Shown here one piece after another: positions 24,950 through 33,207 of a DNA stretch of 64,000 nt; within the stretch, counting starts at the first letter, position 1; the number at the start of each line of letters is the position of its first letter. Source of the stretch: Flavobacterium sp. 90 (GTDB lineage: Bacteria > Bacteroidota > Bacteroidia > Flavobacteriales > Flavobacteriaceae); contig NZ_SMGE01000001.1 in NCBI RefSeq assembly GCF_004339525.1, positions 6,589,813-6,653,812 of the forward strand. The letters are read 5' to 3'. A program made the position numbers and the translations under genes. The notes beneath the pieces are model-generated. The model was not told the origin of the DNA. It searched no databases and saw nothing but the letters and a program-made list of their open reading frames with translations.

Positions 24950-25999
24950 CTACAACTCAAATTCAATTTTAAATTCAGCGCCCTTGTTTTTTCCTTCGCT
25001 TGTGGCGCTTAATTTACCTTTATTTCTTTCAATAATTTTTTTACACAAATACAATCCAATTCCGGTAGATAATTCATTTGCAGTTCCTAATCGGCTCATT
25101 TTTGTGAATTTCTTAAACAATTCATCGATCTGAGTTTTATCAAAACCAATTCCTTTATCGATAACTGTTATAATCAAATTTGAGCTTTGAATAAATATTC
25201 GAACTTTTATCTCACTGTCAAAATAAGAGAATTTAATTGCGTTGCTTATTAAATTCACTAAAACCTGAACCAATAAACCTTCGTCAATTTTAAGTTTTGC
25301 TTCAACTAATTCTAAGCTTAAACTTAATTTAATATTTTTATCAAGTAAACGCTGCTCAAGCTGTTCATTTATAAAAGGCAAAATATTAGGGAATACAATA
25401 TTCTTTGGATCATGATTTACTTTAACAATCTGATCTTGTTCTTTTAGAAGTTTTATAAAATTTTCGATGTATCGGAATTGCAAATTTGTCGACTCACAAA
25501 TTAATTCTGCAAGATGTTTAATAGAATCTGATGGTTCTTCGCTCAAAATTAACTGTGCCAAACCTTGAGGATTTCCCGCAAAGTTCTTTAAATCGTGAGA
25601 AAGCATATAAATCAAATCTTGTTTTTCGTTTATAAAACTTTCAGATTCATAGATTGATTCCTGAATATTACACATTAACAAACCAGCTTCATCTGAATAT
25701 TCTGTTGGTAAAACCGATAATTGTCTGTTATTTCTATAATCATCCAAAGATTTTGAAGCTAAAACAATTGGCTTAATTAGTTGCTTTAAAACCAAAAGCG
25801 TCACTAAAGTCGCCAACAACGTCATTATTAAGGCAAAAATTAAAATAGAAATGGGAGAAATAGTATGGCTTGAAAAAATCACAAAAAACAAAATGCCAAT
25901 CAAAGGAATATGAATACCTATAAAAGCAACGAATAGGAATTTAAACACATAACTTTTTTTCAGAAAGCCAATTTGTGAAAGATTATGATACAACTTCAT
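24950..25999 (-). CDS. Orphan sensor histidine kinase
   Basis: A membrane sensor kinase of about 349 residues. Two transmembrane helices (roughly 20-45 and 52-75 from the ATG at 25999) flank almost no periplasmic segment. A HAMP-like linker and the H-box YMLSHDLKNFAG follow, then NLISNAIKFSY (N box), VIDKGIGFD (G1) and STGIGLYLCKKI (G2). With such a small external loop it probably senses within the membrane or cytoplasm. No response regulator is adjacent, so it is an orphan. An upstream in-frame ATG at 26059 adds a hydrophobic stretch and was judged less likely. Confidence 0.88.
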   Translation of the reverse strand: MKLYHNLSQIGFLKKSYVFKFLFVAFIGIHIPLIGILFFVIFSSHTISPISILIFALIMTLLATLVTLLVLKQLIKPIVLASKSLDDYRNNRQLSVLPTEYSDEAGLLMCNIQESIYESESFINEKQDLIYMLSHDLKNFAGNPQGLAQLILSEEPSDSIKHLAELICESTNLQFRYIENFIKLLKEQDQIVKVNHDPKNIVFPNILPFINEQLEQRLLDKNIKLSLSLELVEAKLKIDEGLLVQVLVNLISNAIKFSYFDSEIKVRIFIQSSNLIITVIDKGIGFDKTQIDELFKKFTKMSRLGTANELSTGIGLYLCKKIIERNKGKLSATSEGKNKGAEFKIEFEL

Positions 26000-26147
26000 A
26001 AAAATAATAACAATACTATAAGTTAACAATGTAGCATTTGGGGTTATTGCTGTAAACAAAGTTAGTTTTTAAACTTGATAAAACTAGTAATTTGAAGAAT
26101 TTGATAAAATATTTTGAAATTTAAATTTATAAAAGTTTACAAACCCT

Positions 26148-26155
26148 TATTTTTG
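26148..26155 (+). promoter_or_regulatory. -7 element of rlmD
   Basis: TATTTTTG, an exact TAnnTTTG, ends only four bases before the ATG at 26160. The transcript would therefore be nearly leaderless. Confidence 0.6.
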
Positions 26156-26159
26156 CGCT

Positions 26160-27572
26160 ATGGGAAGAAAAAATACAGACAAAGTTGTCTTTCATCAAAT
26201 TCAAGTTCTTGATGCTGGAGCAAAAGGAGTATCAGTTGCTAAAGCTCCTGACGGTAAAGTAATCTTTATTCCGAATGTTGTTCCGGGTGATGTAGTTGAC
26301 GTACAAACTTTCAAAAAAAGAAAAGCCTATTATGAAGGCAAAGCCGTAAAATTTCACGAATTTTCAGAACATCGTATTGAACCAATATGCGATCATTTTG
26401 GCGTTTGTGGAGGATGTAAATGGCAAAATATGAAATACAGCCAACAGTTGTATTACAAACAAAATGAAGTAAAAAACCATTTGCAACGTATAGGAAAAGT
26501 TGAACTTCCTGAATTTGAAACTATTTTAGGTTCGGAAAAACAATTTTTCTATAGAAACAAAATGGAGTTTTCGTTTTCTAACAGCCGTTGGTTAACCGAA
26601 AAAGAAATTGAAAGCACAGAAGATTTAGGAAACAGAAATGCGTTAGGATTTCACATTCCTAAAATGTGGGATAAAATTCTTGATATCAGCAAATGTCACT
26701 TACAGGAAGATCCTTCAAATGCGATCAGAAACGAAATCAGAGCTTTTGCAAACGAGCACAATTTAGCTTTCTTTAATCCGAGAGAACATTCTGGATTATT
26801 GAGAACTTTAATGATTCGTACGGCTTCAACAGGCGAAATTATGGTTTTGATTCAGTTTTTCGAAAATGACAAAAAGAACCGCGAATTAGTTTTAGATCAT
26901 CTTTACGAGAAATTTCCGCAAATTACTTCATTACAATATGTTGTAAACGCAAAACAAAACGATACGATCTACGATCAGGATATCAAACTATATAAAGGTA
27001 GAGATTATATTCTGGAAGAAATGGAAGGTTTAAAATTCAGCATCAATGCTAAATCTTTTTACCAAACCAACTCTGACCAAGCATACGAATTATACAAAAT
27101 AACACGTGATTATGCCGGATTAACCGGAGAAGAAACTGTTTATGATTTATATACCGGAACTGGAACTATCGCGCAATTCGTTTCTAAAAAAGCAAAAAAA
27201 GTAATTGGAGTAGAAAGTGTTCCTGAAGCAATTCTGGATGCTAAAGCAAATGCCGAACGCAATAATATAACGAATTGTGAGTTTTTTGTAGGGGACATGA
27301 AAGTCGTTTTCAACGAAGCTTTTATTGCTCAACACGGCAAACCTGACGTTATCATTACAGATCCACCAAGAGATGGTATGCATAAAGATGTAATTGAACA
27401 AATCTTGAAAATTGCTCCTAAAAAAGTAGTTTATGTAAGTTGTAACTCGGCAACACAAGCGCGTGATTTAGCTTTAATGGATGAAAAATACAAGGTAACA
27501 CGTGTGAGACCAGTTGATATGTTTCCGCAAACGCATCATGTTGAAAATGTTGTACTTTTAGAACTTAGATAA
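26160..27572 (+). CDS. rlmD: 23S rRNA (uracil-C5)-methyltransferase RlmD
   Basis: A 470-residue RumA-type enzyme that methylates a conserved uridine of 23S rRNA using S-adenosylmethionine. An N-terminal TRAM domain (about 10-70) is followed by the [4Fe-4S] cysteines Cys77, Cys83 and Cys86 (CDHFGVCGGC), with the fourth in SKCHLQ. The methyltransferase domain has DLYTGTGTIAQF, ITDPPRDGMH and the catalytic cysteine motif YVSCNSATQARDL. RlmCD-type dual specificity is possible. Two conserved-unknown genes follow closely, a common arrangement in Flavobacteria as I recall it. Confidence 0.92.
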   Translation: MGRKNTDKVVFHQIQVLDAGAKGVSVAKAPDGKVIFIPNVVPGDVVDVQTFKKRKAYYEGKAVKFHEFSEHRIEPICDHFGVCGGCKWQNMKYSQQLYYKQNEVKNHLQRIGKVELPEFETILGSEKQFFYRNKMEFSFSNSRWLTEKEIESTEDLGNRNALGFHIPKMWDKILDISKCHLQEDPSNAIRNEIRAFANEHNLAFFNPREHSGLLRTLMIRTASTGEIMVLIQFFENDKKNRELVLDHLYEKFPQITSLQYVVNAKQNDTIYDQDIKLYKGRDYILEEMEGLKFSINAKSFYQTNSDQAYELYKITRDYAGLTGEETVYDLYTGTGTIAQFVSKKAKKVIGVESVPEAILDAKANAERNNITNCEFFVGDMKVVFNEAFIAQHGKPDVIITDPPRDGMHKDVIEQILKIAPKKVVYVSCNSATQARDLALMDEKYKVTRVRPVDMFPQTHHVENVVLLELR

Positions 27573-27585
27573 CAAAAAACTATAA

Positions 27586-28152
27586 ATGAAAAAAATAGTC
27601 GCTTTTTTATTACTCTTTACTTTTGGCTTATCAAGCTGTGAGAAAGATGATATTTGTGATCCTACCACACCTACTACTCCCCGATTGGTAATATCATTTT
27701 ATGATAATGCCGATGCGACTTTGCCTAAAAAAGTGGTTAATTTAAAAGTAGTTGGAAAAGATAAAGACGGAAAGGATCTGCCTACCGGAATTGTATTTAA
27801 CGAAAGCAGTACAACCGATACTAAGTATTATGCAAATGCTACTTCAATTTCAATTCCGTTAAAGACAAATGAAAATTCTACTACTTATAGTTTTATTTAT
27901 AATGCTGCAAGTACAGATCCTACTTTGACTAATACAGATGTAATAAGATTTGACTATACACACAAAGATTCATATGTATCGAGAGCATGCGGTTTCAAAA
28001 CTGTCTTTACATTAAATCCTTTTGTTACAGCACCTCCATCACAACCTTTTCTACTAAATCCGGGAACAGACGGAGCCTGGATGAGAGTAATTAATGTAGA
28101 ACAATATAACATTGAATCTGAAAATGAGACACACATTAAAATATACTTTTAG
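27586..28152 (+). CDS. DUF6452 family lipoprotein
   Basis: A 188-residue lipoprotein with signal peptide and lipobox LSSC (Cys18), then EKDDICDPTTPTTPRLVISFYD. This CDPTTPTTPxLvixFYD pattern and the ending NVEQYNIESENETHIKIYF match the DUF6452 proteins that follow rlmD in Flavobacteriia. Function unknown; outer-membrane location inferred. It is 13 bases from rlmD and overlaps the next gene by 29 bases, so the three are one operon. Confidence 0.85.
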   Translation: MKKIVAFLLLFTFGLSSCEKDDICDPTTPTTPRLVISFYDNADATLPKKVVNLKVVGKDKDGKDLPTGIVFNESSTTDTKYYANATSISIPLKTNENSTTYSFIYNAASTDPTLTNTDVIRFDYTHKDSYVSRACGFKTVFTLNPFVTAPPSQPFLLNPGTDGAWMRVINVEQYNIESENETHIKIYF

Positions 28153-28960
28153 TTTTTGCCTTTTGTTTTCAATGTTTTTGGTTCAGGCACAAGAAACACC
28201 TGCTACAGCAACCAAAGAAATTGTTCAGGAAAAGCCAAAACTAAAATCAAAAACAGAACCAGCGAAACCAGCTAAACCCGCAATTCAGGAAACTAAAAAA
28301 GATTCTGTTCCAAAAACAGATCGTTATGGTTTGCGCGTAGGTGTCGATTTATATAAATTAACCCGTGGTTTTTACGACAAAGATTATAAAGGTGTTGAAT
28401 TTGTGGGAGATTTTCGCTTGACGAAAAAATACTATCTGGCAGCTGAACTTGGTTTTGAAGATAAAACCACTGATGATGACAGATTAAACTCAACAGCAAC
28501 GGGAACTTATATAAAAGGAGGTTTTGACTATAATACGTATCAAAACTGGCTTGACATGGAAAACCTGATTACGATAGGTATGCGAGGCGGTTTTAGTAAT
28601 TTTAGTCAACAATTAAATAGTTATAAAATCTATAACGCTAATCCGTATTGGGGAGAACAGCCTGCGATTGTTTCCGGTGAAAAATACAACGGCTTAACGG
28701 CCGCTTGGATTGAAGTTGCCTTAGGAATAAAAGCAAAAGTATTCAATAATATATTTGTTGGTTTTGGAGTTCAGCTAAAACTTTTGGCTATGAATAACAA
28801 ACCAAGTGGTTTTGATAATCTTTATATTCCCGGTTTCAACAGAACCTATGATGGAAGTTTTGGAGTAGGTTTCAATTATACCGTTTCTTACTTTATACCT
28901 TTATACAAGAAAAAAGTAATTGTACCAGAAACTGTGAAAGAAATTCCTAAAAAGAAATAA
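28124..28960 (+). CDS. DUF6048 family outer-membrane-associated protein
   Basis: A protein of about 278 residues with a signal peptide ending FLVQAQ. A Lys/Pro/Ala-rich linker (about 20-55) precedes a region of alternating beta strands (YGLRVGVDLYKLTRGF, FVGDFRLTKKYYLAAELG, and later VGFNYTVSYFIPLY) that looks like a small outer-membrane barrel. This fits DUF6048. ATG at 28124 was chosen; a TTG at 28112 in the same frame is unlikely. It overlaps the DUF6452 gene and ends the rlmD operon at a strong terminator. Confidence 0.83.
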   Translation: MRHTLKYTFSFCLLFSMFLVQAQETPATATKEIVQEKPKLKSKTEPAKPAKPAIQETKKDSVPKTDRYGLRVGVDLYKLTRGFYDKDYKGVEFVGDFRLTKKYYLAAELGFEDKTTDDDRLNSTATGTYIKGGFDYNTYQNWLDMENLITIGMRGGFSNFSQQLNSYKIYNANPYWGEQPAIVSGEKYNGLTAAWIEVALGIKAKVFNNIFVGFGVQLKLLAMNNKPSGFDNLYIPGFNRTYDGSFGVGFNYTVSYFIPLYKKKVIVPETVKEIPKKK

Positions 28961-28980
28961 TTAGGTTTTCTTCTAAAATA

Positions 28981-29017
28981 AAAAGAGTCCCAAATTCAAA
29001 ATTTGGGACTCTTTTTT
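28981..29017. terminator. Bidirectional terminator between DUF6048 and racemase genes
   Basis: A 15-base-pair perfect stem, AAAAGAGTCCCAAAT (28981-28995) with ATTTGGGACTCTTTT (29001-29015), with a five-base loop and a T-run after it. It lies between convergent genes. Confidence 0.92.
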
Positions 29018-29038
29018 TATATCTATATATTGATTTTC

Positions 29039-29731
29039 TTAAGATAATTGAAAAGCTATTGCAGCATTTGAATGTATTAAAGTTGTATCAAAAACAGGAA
29101 CAGAAACATCTTCGGGTTTTATAACCAAAGGAAGTTCTGTACAACCCAGAATAATTCCTTCTGCCCCATTTGCTATCAATTCATTCGAAATCCTTAAAAT
29201 ACGTTTCTTCGTTTCATCAGTAAAAACGCCTTTCCCTAACTCTTCGAAGATTGCGGTGTGTAGAAAATCTCTATCATCACTATTTTCCGGAATAATAGCT
29301 TCAATGCCTTTATTGATTAGTTTGTTTTTAAAAAAATCAAGTTCCATTGTAAACTTAGTTCCCAATAGCGCTACTTTTTTAAGTTTCTGCTTCTCAATTT
29401 CTATTGCCGTTTCTGTTGCAATATGAATAACAGGTAAATCAATTGCAGCTTCCAATTTATCAGCAATAAGATGCATTGTATTGGCGCCCAAAACAATTGC
29501 TTCTGCTCCACCCGATTTTAAGAATTGACAACCTTTAAAAAGCATTTCAAAAGTACGATCCCAATCATTGGCATCATTATTCTTTTTGATATCGGCATAA
29601 TTGAACGAATAAATCAAACATTCCGAGAAGTTAAGCCCTCCCATTTTCTTATTGATTCCTTCATTTATAAGTTTGTAATAATCTGCTGTAGAAACCCAGC
29701 TAATTCCGCCTATAAGTCCAATTATCTTCAT
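29039..29731 (-). CDS. Aspartate/glutamate racemase family protein (YgeA-like)
   Basis: A 230-residue PLP-independent amino-acid racemase family member. The start IIGLIGGISWVSTADYY and the second-half LGCTELPLVI with the catalytic cysteine fit the YgeA group. In the first half the usual catalytic Cys is replaced: the motif reads GANTMH, where a Thr may stand in, as in broad-specificity racemases of this group as far as I recall. The substrate is therefore uncertain. It may share a minus-strand transcript with the small membrane protein at 29751. Confidence 0.82.
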   Translation of the reverse strand: MKIIGLIGGISWVSTADYYKLINEGINKKMGGLNFSECLIYSFNYADIKKNNDANDWDRTFEMLFKGCQFLKSGGAEAIVLGANTMHLIADKLEAAIDLPVIHIATETAIEIEKQKLKKVALLGTKFTMELDFFKNKLINKGIEAIIPENSDDRDFLHTAIFEELGKGVFTDETKKRILRISNELIANGAEGIILGCTELPLVIKPEDVSVPVFDTTLIHSNAAIAFQLS

Positions 29732-29750
29732 ACAAAAATCATTTTTTTAG

Positions 29751-29987
29751 TTATCCTATTTCTCTAATTCCTTTTATAAAAATCCATTTCATAAACAACT
29801 TCTCGCCATCTTTGGTTCTTACCGCCTGAAATTTAGGCGAAATCAATGTCGCCACTATAAAAGACGTCATCGGAATCCAAAGACCTGTTAATTGAGTATA
29901 TGTTGCAACCACGAATCTTCCGGCAATAAATAAAATTGCGAAACATCCTAATTGGTATAAAAAAGCTCTTACTTGTAGTTTTGACAT
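29751..29987 (-). CDS. Small membrane protein, unknown function
   Basis: A 78-residue protein with two predicted transmembrane helices (about 9-27 and 35-50) and a positively charged C-terminal part (TKDGEKLFMKWIFIKGIREIG). It is on the same strand and 19 bases upstream of the racemase gene. Coding is supported by the hydrophobic pattern and codon use like the neighbours; I do not recognise a family. Confidence 0.72.
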   Translation of the reverse strand: MSKLQVRAFLYQLGCFAILFIAGRFVVATYTQLTGLWIPMTSFIVATLISPKFQAVRTKDGEKLFMKWIFIKGIREIG

Positions 29988-30001
29988 TTTTTTTAGAGTT
30001 G

Positions 30002-30158
30002 CTAAGGTTCTGAGACTCTAAGTTTCTAAGGTTTAATTTAGAAACTTATTTTACGGAACCTTAAATTTATTGTATTATTATAAGATTAAAACACTAAACA
30101 CAAAGCTAAAAAACTTAGTACCTCAGTATCTTACAAACTTAGAAACTCAGAACCTTAG
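30002..30158. repeat. Long imperfect inverted repeat (CTAAGGTTCTGAG family), copy 2
   Basis: The left arm starts CTAAGGTTCTGAGACTCTAAG (30002-30030) and the right arm ends CTTAGAAACTCAGAACCTTAG (30138-30158), reverse complements apart from an eight-base insertion in the left arm. The right arm runs into the stop codon of the THUMP methyltransferase gene at 30155-30157. Related words appear at 24349-24424. Confidence 0.75.
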
Positions 30159-31312
30159 ATCTGAAATTTCGTTCTCTTACTACCTTCGTACATTTCGTAT
30201 TTTACCAAACGTGCTTCAAGGCTTGCGTTAAAAAGTTTGATTTTACGGGAAGGTTTTAGTCCCACAAATTTTAAGGCTTCAAGATTTGCGGTGATAAACC
30301 AAGCGTTTGTTCCCGGGTAACTTTTCTTTAAAGTATCTCCAATGTTTTTGTAGAATTCTTCCATATGAATATCCAAACGCTCATCATAAGGCGGATTAAA
30401 AACCATATGCAGCTTTCCTTCTACTTCTTTTTCAGTGTCAAAAAAGTTGTTTTCAGAAACCGTAACATAATCCTCCAAATTGGCATTTCTGATATTGTCT
30501 TTGGCTTTATTTACAGCACTTGGTGCTTTATCAAAACCTTTAATAGTATAGTGGAATTCTTTTGTTTTTTTCATCAGACTGTTTACAATCTGATCAAATA
30601 AATCATTATCCCAGTCTTTCCATTTTTCGAATGCAAATTCTTTTCTGTTGATATTTGCCGGAATATTACAAGCAATCATCGCAGCTTCTGCAAGGAAAGT
30701 ACCTGAACCACACATTGGATCCAAAAAGTGACTTTGTCCTTCCCAACCCGATAATAATAAGATTCCCGCAGCCAAAACTTCGTTGATTGGCGCAATGTTA
30801 GTCGCCGTTCTGTAACCACGCTGATGCAATGAATTTCCAGATGTATCTAATGCAACCGAAACCTGATCTTTATCAATATGAATGTTAATTCTCAAATCCG
30901 GAAATGCTTTATCAATACTTGGGCGTTGTCCTGTTCTTTCTCTAAATTGATCCACAATTGCATCTTTACATTTTTGAGAAACAAACTCTGAGTGATTAAA
31001 ATAAGTCGAATGCACCGTCGCATCAATTACAAAAGTCTGGTTTGCATTTAATAATTTAGACCAGTTAACACCCGAAATTCCTTTATATAATGCTTGTTCG
31101 TTATTGGCTCTGAACGAGTAAATAGGTTTTAAAACTTTAAGGGCAGTACGCAAAGACAAATTGGCTTTGTACATAAAACCTTTATCACCTTTAAAGCTCA
31201 CCATTCTCACTCCTTTTTCGACATCCTGAGCGCCAAGAGCACGCAATTCATTCTCTAATATTTCTTCAAAACCAAAAAAACATTTGGCAATCATTCTAAA
31301 ATTTTCTTCCAT
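30155..31312 (-). CDS. THUMP-domain class I SAM-dependent RNA methyltransferase (RlmL/RlmK N-terminal-like)
   Basis: A protein of about 385 residues. The N-terminal part (about 1-155) is the ferredoxin-like/THUMP RNA-binding region (MIAKCFFGFEEILENELRALGA). The methyltransferase part follows with FLDPMCGSGTFLAEAAMIA (SAM loop) and VFNPPYDERL, the N-P-P-Y motif of N6/N2 nucleic-acid methyltransferases. It corresponds to the RlmL half of the Enterobacterial RlmKL, which methylates guanine in 23S rRNA. ATG at 31312 was chosen because family similarity begins just after it. Its stop codon lies inside a repeat arm. Confidence 0.9.
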   Translation of the reverse strand: MEENFRMIAKCFFGFEEILENELRALGAQDVEKGVRMVSFKGDKGFMYKANLSLRTALKVLKPIYSFRANNEQALYKGISGVNWSKLLNANQTFVIDATVHSTYFNHSEFVSQKCKDAIVDQFRERTGQRPSIDKAFPDLRINIHIDKDQVSVALDTSGNSLHQRGYRTATNIAPINEVLAAGILLLSGWEGQSHFLDPMCGSGTFLAEAAMIACNIPANINRKEFAFEKWKDWDNDLFDQIVNSLMKKTKEFHYTIKGFDKAPSAVNKAKDNIRNANLEDYVTVSENNFFDTEKEVEGKLHMVFNPPYDERLDIHMEEFYKNIGDTLKKSYPGTNAWFITANLEALKFVGLKPSRKIKLFNASLEARLVKYEMYEGSKRTKFQI

Positions 31313-31406
31313 CTTTATTTTTGTATTAAAAAAAACTCCGATCGCAAACACACATCTGATTATTCAGGTATCGTCACGAAATAGTTATTTTTCGGCAAAA
31401 ATACAC

Positions 31407-31414
31407 TAAATTTG
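31407..31414 (+). promoter_or_regulatory. -7 element of the methyltransferase gene at 31445
   Basis: TAAATTTG is an exact TAnnTTTG, placing the transcript start about 25 bases before the ATG at 31445. Confidence 0.5.
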
Positions 31415-31444
31415 CGGTACTTTGAATTAATTGAAATAGAATAA

Positions 31445-32209
31445 ATGTCTGAAGCACCAAACTCATCAACACCAAATCAGGAACGTAACACTCAAAACTG
31501 GTTCACATCATGGTTTGATACTCCGTATTATCACATTCTTTATAAAGACCGAAATTACAGAGAAGCGCAGATTTTTATGGATAATCTTACGCATTATTTA
31601 AACCTTCCTGAAAAAGCAAAAGTTCTTGACTTAGCTTGCGGAAAAGGGCGTCATTCTATATACTTAAACCAATTAGGTTTTAACGTTTTAGGCGCTGATT
31701 TATCTGAAAACAGTATCGCCGAAGCCAGCAAAAACAGCAACGAAACCCTGCATTTTAAAGTGCACGACATGCGCGAGCCTTTCGAAGAAAAATTTGATGC
31801 TATTTTTAATTTGTTCACTAGTTTCGGATATTTCGAAAGTGACGATGACAACTTAACAACCTTAAAAGCAATAAAAGAAAGCTTGTCTGAATATGGTTTT
31901 GCTGTAATTGATTTCATGAATGTAAATCAGGTAATCGAAACTTTAGTTCCTGAAGAAGTAAAAACCGTTGAAGGAATCGATTTTAAAATTAAAAGATATG
32001 TTGAAGATGGACATATTTTTAAAGAAATAGATTTTGAAGATCAAGGTCAAACCTATCATTTTACCGAAAAAGTAAAAGCCCTGACTTTAAAAGATTTTGA
32101 AGAATTAATGGCCGAAGCCGGTATTTTTCTGCTGGATATTTTTGGAGACTACAAACTAAAAAAGTTTCACAAATTAGAAAGCGAACGATTAATCATGATT
32201 TTTAAATAA
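31445..32209 (+). CDS. Class I SAM-dependent methyltransferase
   Basis: A 254-residue Rossmann-fold methyltransferase. Motif I is VLDLACGKGRHSIYLNQLGF and the acidic loop after strand 2 is GADLSENSI; FDAIFNLFTSFGYF gives motif II. The family includes small-molecule methyltransferases without assigned substrate. It is divergent from the THUMP methyltransferase and followed at 32303 by the ZIP transporter after a repeat-like gap with paired CGTTTAATCG and CGATTAAAC words. Confidence 0.85.
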   Translation: MSEAPNSSTPNQERNTQNWFTSWFDTPYYHILYKDRNYREAQIFMDNLTHYLNLPEKAKVLDLACGKGRHSIYLNQLGFNVLGADLSENSIAEASKNSNETLHFKVHDMREPFEEKFDAIFNLFTSFGYFESDDDNLTTLKAIKESLSEYGFAVIDFMNVNQVIETLVPEEVKTVEGIDFKIKRYVEDGHIFKEIDFEDQGQTYHFTEKVKALTLKDFEELMAEAGIFLLDIFGDYKLKKFHKLESERLIMIFK

Positions 32210-32302
32210 AATTGGTGAATCGTTTAGTTGTTTAACCGTTTAATCGCATAAACAAATAAAACAATTAACCGATTAAACAAATCAACGATTAAACAATAAA
32301 AA

Positions 32303-32971
32303 ATGAGTTATTTATTACCCTTAATTTCTGTACTTTTAGGATATATTGTGGCTTTGTTTTTAAAACCTAAAAGCAAAACCAATCTAAAATTATTACTAGC
32401 ATTTAGCGGTTCATTTTTACTATCGTTAACCGTAATGCATTTATTGCCGGAAGTTTACGAATCACACAATCACAACATTGGTTTATTTATTATGGCTGGG
32501 ATTTTGTTCCAGATCATATTAGAATTTTTCTCAAAAGGAGCCGAACATGGACACGTTCACGGACATGCACAAATGTCTCAAATCCCTTGGTTGCTTTTTA
32601 TCAGTTTGTGTATTCATGCTTTTTTAGAAGGTTTTCCCGTTAGTCATCACCACGATTTAGCAGTAGGAATTGCGATTCATCACTTGCCAATCGCCGTGAT
32701 TCTAACCACTTTTTTCATCAATGCAAATCTGGACAAAAAAGCAATTTTTGTGTTCATGCTTACCTTTGCGATCATGACGCCTTTGGGCACAATTGCTTCC
32801 GAATATTTGCCTTTTCTAAACGAATATTATACCCAAATAACAGCAATCGTAATTGGAATCTTATTTCATATTTCATCAACAATTATTTTTGAAAGCAGCG
32901 AAGGACATAAATTCAATATTGCTAAAGTTTCAATGATAGTTCTAGGAATTTTATTGGCATTCTTATTATAA
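32303..32971 (+). CDS. ZIP family divalent metal transporter
   Basis: A 222-residue protein with about seven to eight transmembrane helices. The variable loop is histidine-rich (GAEHGHVHGHAQ, near 75-86). The conserved helices carry HAFLEGFPVSHHH and VGIAIHHLPIAV, the H-x3-E-G and H-H-x-P metal-site motifs of ZIP transporters. It is expected to import Zn or a related metal across the inner membrane. The helix count is at the low end. Directly after the stop begins a structured intergenic repeat (32972). Confidence 0.88.
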   Translation: MSYLLPLISVLLGYIVALFLKPKSKTNLKLLLAFSGSFLLSLTVMHLLPEVYESHNHNIGLFIMAGILFQIILEFFSKGAEHGHVHGHAQMSQIPWLLFISLCIHAFLEGFPVSHHHDLAVGIAIHHLPIAVILTTFFINANLDKKAIFVFMLTFAIMTPLGTIASEYLPFLNEYYTQITAIVIGILFHISSTIIFESSEGHKFNIAKVSMIVLGILLAFLL

Positions 32972-33091
32972 TTTGGGCGTGACCACATTCACAAAAGGCG
33001 CTATTTAACAAACCGCTTATGCGCGCCTTTCGCAAATACGGTCGGGCTATCCATACTACTTCGGTAGTTTACTCCTATCCCTCACGCAAAA
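32972..33091. repeat. GC-richer structured intergenic element with UUCG hairpin
   Basis: A stretch visibly richer in G and C than its surroundings. GCGTGA (32977-32982) and TCACGC (33082-33087) can close it as a terminal stem. Inside, ACTAC-TTCG-GTAGT (33055-33068) is a perfect hairpin with a cUUCGg tetraloop, and the word GGTCGGGCTATCC precedes it. I recall similar sequences as a common intergenic element in Flavobacterium genomes; no second copy is in this window. No open frame. Confidence 0.6.
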
Positions 33092-33207
33092 AACAAGAAC
33101 TTATCGTTAAAATAAATACCTAACAGGTTTTAAAAACCTGTTAGGATACTAAATAGACAAAGTAAAGTTCCTGTATTATCTAATTTTCTAATTGACACTT
33201 TATCTAA

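Noticed and set aside
32972..33091. Insertion-sequence remnant
   Set aside because: No transposase-like frame, no target duplication seen; a small structured repeat explains it better.
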